Below, one piece after another: positions 39,423-42,967 of a DNA stretch of 42,967 nt. The translations under genes were made by a program, and so were the position numbers. A model generated the notes under the pieces. The model did not search any database, was not told the origin of the DNA, and saw only the letters and a list, made by a program, of their open reading frames with translations. This DNA is from Candidatus Melainabacteria bacterium RIFCSPHIGHO2_02_FULL_34_12 (lineage in GTDB: Bacteria; Cyanobacteriota; Vampirovibrionia; 2-02-FULL-35-15), in contig MFRM01000026.1 of assembly GCA_001784555.1 (NCBI GenBank), positions 66,929 through 109,895 of the forward strand. The letters run 5' to 3'. Within the stretch, counting starts at the first letter, position 1. Every line of letters begins with the position of its first letter.

Positions 39423-39995
39423 TCATTTACCTTTAATGTTCACACTATTTGATTCTTTACCGTCAGAGTTTTTAACTTTTAATTCATGCTGACCAGTACT
39501 GTTTAATATAAATTCAATGATTAATTTGAACTTAGATTTGAATGTGGTTAATACTTCAATATTATCGATAAAAGCTTTACTTCCTTCTGCAAAATTATTT
39601 CCAATAACCGTTGCCATAGACTGGAGATTTATTCTTACTTTAGATGGTTTAACTCTTTTTATACTGGGTGAGCCTATGTCAATATCCTGATTAACACTTC
39701 CTGAAGAAGTAGAAGGCGTTTCATCAGGTTGTTTAAATAACTGCGGAAACTTTGCTACAAGATCATCTGTAATCATAAAACCTGCAGCTTTAAAACCTCT
39801 CCCGAATTCATTCTGAGGCCCATTACCACTAGCATCCACATGACAAACAGAACATTTTCCTTTTAAAGAAGAAAGCGATCTTTTGTCATTGTCATATTTT
39901 GGCTGACAATTAACAAAAGCTTTTGATTCAGTAACAGCAAATAAAAATAATAATGAAACAGGCAGAATACTTAATAAGAACTGATTGATTTTCAT
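39423..39995 (-). CDS. Secreted cytochrome c-type protein with C-terminal IPT/TIG-like domain
   Basis: The signal peptide ends at SKA (residue 26). A single heme motif CSVCH (48-52) follows in the context LKGKCSVCHVDASGNGPQNEFGRGF. The C-terminal part (from about 114) has the look of an immunoglobulin-like IPT/TIG domain: PSKVRINLQSMATVIGNNF, then EVLTTFKSKFKLIIEF and GQHELKVKNSDGKES. This pairs a heme with a protein- or sugar-binding fold. The electron partner is unknown, and the cbb3 oxidase or an extracellular acceptor are possible. Confidence 0.7.
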   Translation of the reverse strand: MKINQFLLSILPVSLLFLFAVTESKAFVNCQPKYDNDKRSLSSLKGKCSVCHVDASGNGPQNEFGRGFKAAGFMITDDLVAKFPQLFKQPDETPSTSSGSVNQDIDIGSPSIKRVKPSKVRINLQSMATVIGNNFAEGSKAFIDNIEVLTTFKSKFKLIIEFILNSTGQHELKVKNSDGKESNSVNIKGK

Positions 39996-40034
39996 ATGTA
40001 ATCGATTTCCCTATATAATACAGAAGATTATACA

Positions 40035-41339
40035 ATGAGAGCAAAAAAAGAATACAAACAAAGAACTTATTTAGACCCTATTCATGGGCCAATTAATTTG
40101 AATTTAAATGATCCTACTGATTATTTGCTCACAGAAATAATAAATACAAGAGAATTCCAGAGATTGAGAAGAATCCGGCAAATGGGACTAGGAGCATTTA
40201 CTTTTCATGGGGCTGAGCATTCAAGGTTTGGTCATAGTCTTGGCACTATGTTTATAGCAAAAAAGATGATTAACCATTTGTCAAATAATTTTCCTGAAAT
40301 TAAAAAATACAAAACAGAGATTCTCATATGTGCATTAATTCATGACATAGGACATGGTCCATTTAGTCATACTTCTGAAAAAATAATAGATTCAACTCAT
40401 GAAATACTTTCAAAAAAAATTATTGAAGGAAACTCTAATATTAATTCAATACTTAGCAGTCATAAAAAAGATTTACCTGAAAAAATTACTGATATTCTTA
40501 GGCATTCAAGAAGTCCAAAATATTTAAGCCAGATTATCTCCAGTTATATAGACTGTGACAGGTTAGATTATTTACACAGAGATTCATATTTTGTCGGTGT
40601 TCCTTACGGACTAACTGGCTCAGAACGAATAATTGCTTCTCTTGCAATCGATAAAGAAAAACTGGTCATCAATGAAAGCATAGGACTGGATGCAGTTATT
40701 CACTATCTGCAAGCCAGGCATTCAATGTATGTCCAGGTATATCAGCATAAGAAAAATCTAGCCTGCGATTTTTTACTTAAGAAGATATTTAAAAGGGTAA
40801 GAGAAGTAAAGCCTATAAATATTTCTATTCATTTAAACAAGTGGCTGAATCATGATAAAAGAGGAATTGATATTGATTCTTATCTTCATGTTGATGACAT
40901 ATTACTTATTTCAAACTTCCAAATGTGGGCTTTTGATCCTACGGAAGATGCAATTCTAAGAAATCTTACAAAGAATTTTTTAGAAAGAAGGTTGTTCAAG
41001 TCACTTGAGTTTCGTCCTCAAATAACAAAAAATAAAATTAATGAAATTCTTGAAAAGCTAAAAAAGATCTCAAAAAACAAAAGGATTGATCCTGATTATT
41101 ATGTAGGTATTGAACAATCAGCTTCAAAACCATATGAACCATATAAGGCCCAGGATAAAAAAACCAGTAAAGCAATTTACATAAAACAGCAGAATGGAAC
41201 CATCCAAGAGCTTTCTGAAATTTCAGGATTAGTAAAGGCCTTAAGTAAAGAAGGCACTGTCAAAACATGTCTTGTTTTTACACCAGAGCTTGAGAATGAG
41301 GTAAGAAAGCTAAAAGGTTCAAAAGAGCTATTTAAGTAA
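40035..41339 (+). CDS. HD-domain phosphohydrolase (SAMHD1/dGTPase-like superfamily)
   Basis: Metal-dependent phosphohydrolase. The metal ligands are H67 (SRFGHSLG), H103-D104 (LIHDIGHGPFSH) and D173 or D175 (YIDCDRLDYLHRDSYFVG), the arrangement of YdhJ/SAMHD1-like proteins. The N-terminal DPIHGPINLNLND is the usual opening. It has 434 residues. The substrate could be dNTPs or another phosphate ester. TATAAT at 40014-40019 lies 15 nt before the ATG. Confidence 0.88.
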   Translation: MRAKKEYKQRTYLDPIHGPINLNLNDPTDYLLTEIINTREFQRLRRIRQMGLGAFTFHGAEHSRFGHSLGTMFIAKKMINHLSNNFPEIKKYKTEILICALIHDIGHGPFSHTSEKIIDSTHEILSKKIIEGNSNINSILSSHKKDLPEKITDILRHSRSPKYLSQIISSYIDCDRLDYLHRDSYFVGVPYGLTGSERIIASLAIDKEKLVINESIGLDAVIHYLQARHSMYVQVYQHKKNLACDFLLKKIFKRVREVKPINISIHLNKWLNHDKRGIDIDSYLHVDDILLISNFQMWAFDPTEDAILRNLTKNFLERRLFKSLEFRPQITKNKINEILEKLKKISKNKRIDPDYYVGIEQSASKPYEPYKAQDKKTSKAIYIKQQNGTIQELSEISGLVKALSKEGTVKTCLVFTPELENEVRKLKGSKELFK

Positions 41340-41392
41340 AGTCCAAAGCAAAAAGACACAAGCTGTAAGCTATAATTATTTCCTGAATCAAT

Positions 41393-41435
41393 TTCTGATT
41401 CTCTGATCTCTGATCTCTGATTTTCTGATTCTCTA
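41393..41435. repeat. Short tandem TCTGAT repeats upstream of tRNA-Ala
   Basis: Units of CTGATT/CTGATCT are repeated about six times (TTCTGATTCTCTGATCTCTG and onwards) directly before the tRNA gene. It is simple-sequence DNA with no obvious coding role. Confidence 0.7.
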
Positions 41436-41436
41436 A

Positions 41437-41512
41437 GGGCCCATGGCTCAGCTGGTAGAGCGCCTCCCTTGCACGGAGGAGGTCAGCGGTTCGATCCCGC
41501 TTGGGTCCACCA
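41437..41512 (+). tRNA. tRNA-Ala (anticodon UGC)
   Basis: A 76-nt cloverleaf with encoded CCA. The acceptor stem GGGCCCA pairs with TGGGTCC, with discriminator A. The D stem is GCTC/GAGC, and the anticodon stem is CCTCC/GGAGG around the loop CTTGCAC with anticodon TGC. The T stem is AGCGG/CCGCT around TTCGATC. It marks the left border of a segment of different composition. Confidence 0.97.
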
Positions 41513-41546
41513 TAACGAATTGAAAAAAGTCAGCGAAAAATAACTT

Positions 41547-42668
41547 ATGAAAATTAAACCTTTTGAGTTAGAGCGATACTTCGCTAAATACGAATTTTCA
41601 GTTAAATATCTGCTTTCAAGTTCGGATTGTGATGGTTTGGCGCAATCTGAAGTTTTGTCATGGGCTGATTCCGAAACAAAAACCCTTTGGGATAATTTGA
41701 AACTTGGCTACACAGAATCACTCGGCTTGCCACTTCTCCGCGAAGAAATTACAAAAATGTATAAGGGCGTATCAGCCGATGAAGTTTTGATCACGGTTCC
41801 AGAAGAAGGGATTTTTATCGCGCTCAACTCTCTGCTCGACAAAGGCGACCATGTGATTTGTACCTGGCCGGGCTATCAATCACTTTACGAAATTGTGGAA
41901 TCACTCGGTTGTGATGTAGAGAAGTGGCAGCCAAGTGAAAAAGATAACTGGAAATTTGACGTTAATTTTTTGGAAGAGAAAATAAAGCCGAATACCAAAC
42001 TTATAATTTTCAATTTTCCACATAACCCAACTGGTTATTTACCCACAAAAGAGGATTTCCAAAAAATTATCGAGATTGCGAAAAAACATAATGTTCATGT
42101 TTTTTCTGACGAAATGTATCGCTTTCTCGAATTGAATCCTGAAGACAGGTTGCCTTCATCTTGCGAGGTGTACGAGAAAGCGATTTCACTTTTTGGCATG
42201 TCTAAAACTTTTGGTATGGCAGGAGTTCGCTTGGGCTGGGTCATAACTAAAGATAAAGCACTATACCAAAAAATGGCTGCGTTCAAAGATTACACGACAA
42301 TTTGTCCTGTTGGCCCAAGCGAACTCTTGTCCCTCATTGCTCTACGAGCAAAAGAAAAAATCATCGAGAGACATCTAAAAAGAATTGAAAAAAATCTCGG
42401 ACTTCTCGATGATTTTTTCGAGCGACATAAACAGTTTTTCAGTTGGGTAAGGCCGAAAGCGGGAACAATCGGTTTTCCAAAAATTTTGTTTAACGAAAAT
42501 TCTCTCAAATTCTGTGAGCATGTCGTCAATGAGGCTGGAATTATGGTTTTGCCCTCAACTGTTTATGGATATGACGACAAGCATTTTCGCGTAGGTTTTG
42601 GACGCGAAAATATGCCGGAGGCACTGGCAGAATTTGAGAAGTATTTGAAAAGTAATCCACCACAATAA
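41547..42668 (+). CDS. PLP-dependent class I/II aminotransferase, probably acquired
   Basis: Fold-type I aminotransferase of 373 residues. The Schiff-base Lys is K220 in FGMSKTFGMAGVRLGW. NFPHNPTGYLP (Asn and Pro of the cofactor site) and VFSDEMYRF (Asp) are present. The amino-acid substrate is unknown. Its G+C and codon choice (many ctc, tcg, gcg, ggc codons) differ clearly from the AT-rich genes before the tRNA, and it starts 34 nt after tRNA-Ala, a common integration point. It is therefore probably horizontally acquired, or it marks an assembly join. Confidence 0.88.
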   Translation: MKIKPFELERYFAKYEFSVKYLLSSSDCDGLAQSEVLSWADSETKTLWDNLKLGYTESLGLPLLREEITKMYKGVSADEVLITVPEEGIFIALNSLLDKGDHVICTWPGYQSLYEIVESLGCDVEKWQPSEKDNWKFDVNFLEEKIKPNTKLIIFNFPHNPTGYLPTKEDFQKIIEIAKKHNVHVFSDEMYRFLELNPEDRLPSSCEVYEKAISLFGMSKTFGMAGVRLGWVITKDKALYQKMAAFKDYTTICPVGPSELLSLIALRAKEKIIERHLKRIEKNLGLLDDFFERHKQFFSWVRPKAGTIGFPKILFNENSLKFCEHVVNEAGIMVLPSTVYGYDDKHFRVGFGRENMPEALAEFEKYLKSNPPQ

Positions 42669-42766
42669 TTTAGAAACCGCGCCGCCAGAAAATCCAAAAA
42701 GAATCCGCCCCGCATTCCTCCCGCAAAATTGCTTTGCTTTGCCCCGTCCGTATTGGGTGTTGCGTT

Positions 42767-42826
42767 CCCCGCACTTCTGCTTTGCAGAAGCACCACGCCT
42801 TGCGTGGTGGCGCGTAGCGCGCGGGG
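42767..42826. repeat. Cloverleaf-like cluster of three triloop hairpins
   Basis: The outer stem CCCCGC (42767-42772) / GCGGGG (42821-42826) closes three adjacent hairpins, each with a 3-nt loop: CTTCTGC-TTT-GCAGAAG (42774-42790), CACCACGC-CTT-GCGTGGTG (42791-42809) and GCGC-GTA-GCGC (42810-42820). Only one base is left unpaired between stems. It could be a folded repeat or a small RNA. Confidence 0.7.
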
Positions 42827-42920
42827 AGTGCACTTGTCAGTCAGGGTTCTGCTGGAAATGAGTCCGAACTTTTTGGTATAATGACCATTTTTTAAAATAG
42901 CGTTAAGTGGTAAACATTCC

Positions 42921-42967
42921 TTCACTGCGGGTCCTGTCGCCTGTCCGCCAGAGGCGGATCCGTCCTT
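42921..42967 (+). repeat. Partial copy of the 34.9-kb element, cut by the window end
   Basis: TTCACTGCGGGTCCTG (42921-42936) followed by TCGCC matches the minus strand of the inner core edge of the element at 34868-35036 (TTCACTGCGGGTCCTGCCGCC). It is followed by a triloop hairpin, TCCGCC-AGA-GGCGGA (42944-42958). The rest lies outside the window. Confidence 0.65.

Larger units (their letters stand above)
42669..42967. other. GC-rich, hairpin-rich segment at the window end
   Basis: No convincing gene was found. Two overlapping antisense open frames have low-complexity translations. The segment holds several perfect hairpins, a cloverleaf-like cluster (42767-42826), a -10-like TATAAT at 42877-42882, and a partial repeat copy at the edge. 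Its composition is unlike the rest of the window. Confidence 0.5.

Noticed and set aside
42555-42925. Two overlapping antisense open frames at the right end
   Set aside because: They run over the aminotransferase 3' end and the hairpin-rich DNA. Their translations have no domain pattern and are probably shadows of GC-rich repeats.
1-42967. CRISPR arrays, rRNA genes, insertion sequences with transposases, and integrases
   Set aside because: None was seen. The repeats present are dispersed palindromes without regular spacing, and no transposase, integrase or cas-like protein is encoded.

Overview
The window is a compact, AT-rich stretch (by eye about one third G+C) of a bacterial chromosome. 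It encodes an aerobic, Gram-negative-type cell with an uncultured-lineage feel: a cbb3 oxidase, secreted and membrane-anchored redox proteins, a 2-methylcitrate (propionate) block, a leucine/isovalerate breakdown block, acetyl-CoA synthetase, a PHA-synthase-like protein and glutamine synthetase. The species cannot be named from the sequence. A low-GC relative of the non-photosynthetic Cyanobacteria (Melainabacteria-like groundwater lineages) is one possibility, but this is a low-confidence guess. The genetic code is standard.

Layout. 1-2.5 kb: cbb3 oxidase genes on the minus strand. 2.9-5.8 kb: accessory genes, namely a lone DNA methyltransferase, a VapBC-type toxin-antitoxin pair and an unknown protein. 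5.8-8.3 kb: acs behind a BrnTA-like toxin-antitoxin pair. 8.3-14.3 kb: rsmG, a stray atpC, phaC-like, glnA, a GNAT protein and a BatA-like VWA protein. 14.3-23.3 kb: a long minus-strand run from two KDPG-aldolase-like genes through prpD, prpB, prpC, a uracil-DNA glycosylase, obg, a GCS2-type ligase and acylphosphatase. 23.3-27.8 kb: acyl-CoA synthetase, a phosphoribosyltransferase, an EEP nuclease/phosphatase and YceI. 27.8-33 kb: birA, HMG-CoA lyase, enoyl-CoA hydratase and the MCC beta subunit, with an acyl-CoA dehydrogenase divergent from them. 33-34.1 kb: two small unknown proteins, one with two Clp_N-like repeats. 34.1-41.3 kb: CPBP protease, flavin reductase, a fused CoA-transferase, CcdA, a thioredoxin-like lipoprotein, a 2Fe-2S protein, a cytochrome c/IPT protein and an HD hydrolase. 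41.4 kb to the end: tRNA-Ala(UGC), then a segment of visibly different composition carrying a PLP aminotransferase and hairpin-rich GC-rich DNA.

The most unusual feature is a set of GC-rich palindromic repeats that have entered protein-coding genes without breaking them. A 93-bp (31-codon) element occurs in rsmG and in the CoA-transferase, always in the only open frame, with a truncated copy in acs in the same frame. A 28-bp palindrome family interrupts rsmG twice, the acyl-CoA synthetase, udg and a KDPG-aldolase-like gene. A GGCGA-rich family sits in or beside acs, udg, the enoyl-CoA hydratase and the CoA-transferase, always in the same orientation relative to the gene. In the CoA-transferase the 93-bp element lies exactly where subunit A ends and subunit B would begin, so it may have created a gene fusion.

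Two further genome-style traits stand out. About eleven genes have a TANNNT-like -10 box 6-9 nt before the start codon and no Shine-Dalgarno, which suggests leaderless mRNAs. Convergent gene pairs abut or overlap, leaving no room for intrinsic terminators.
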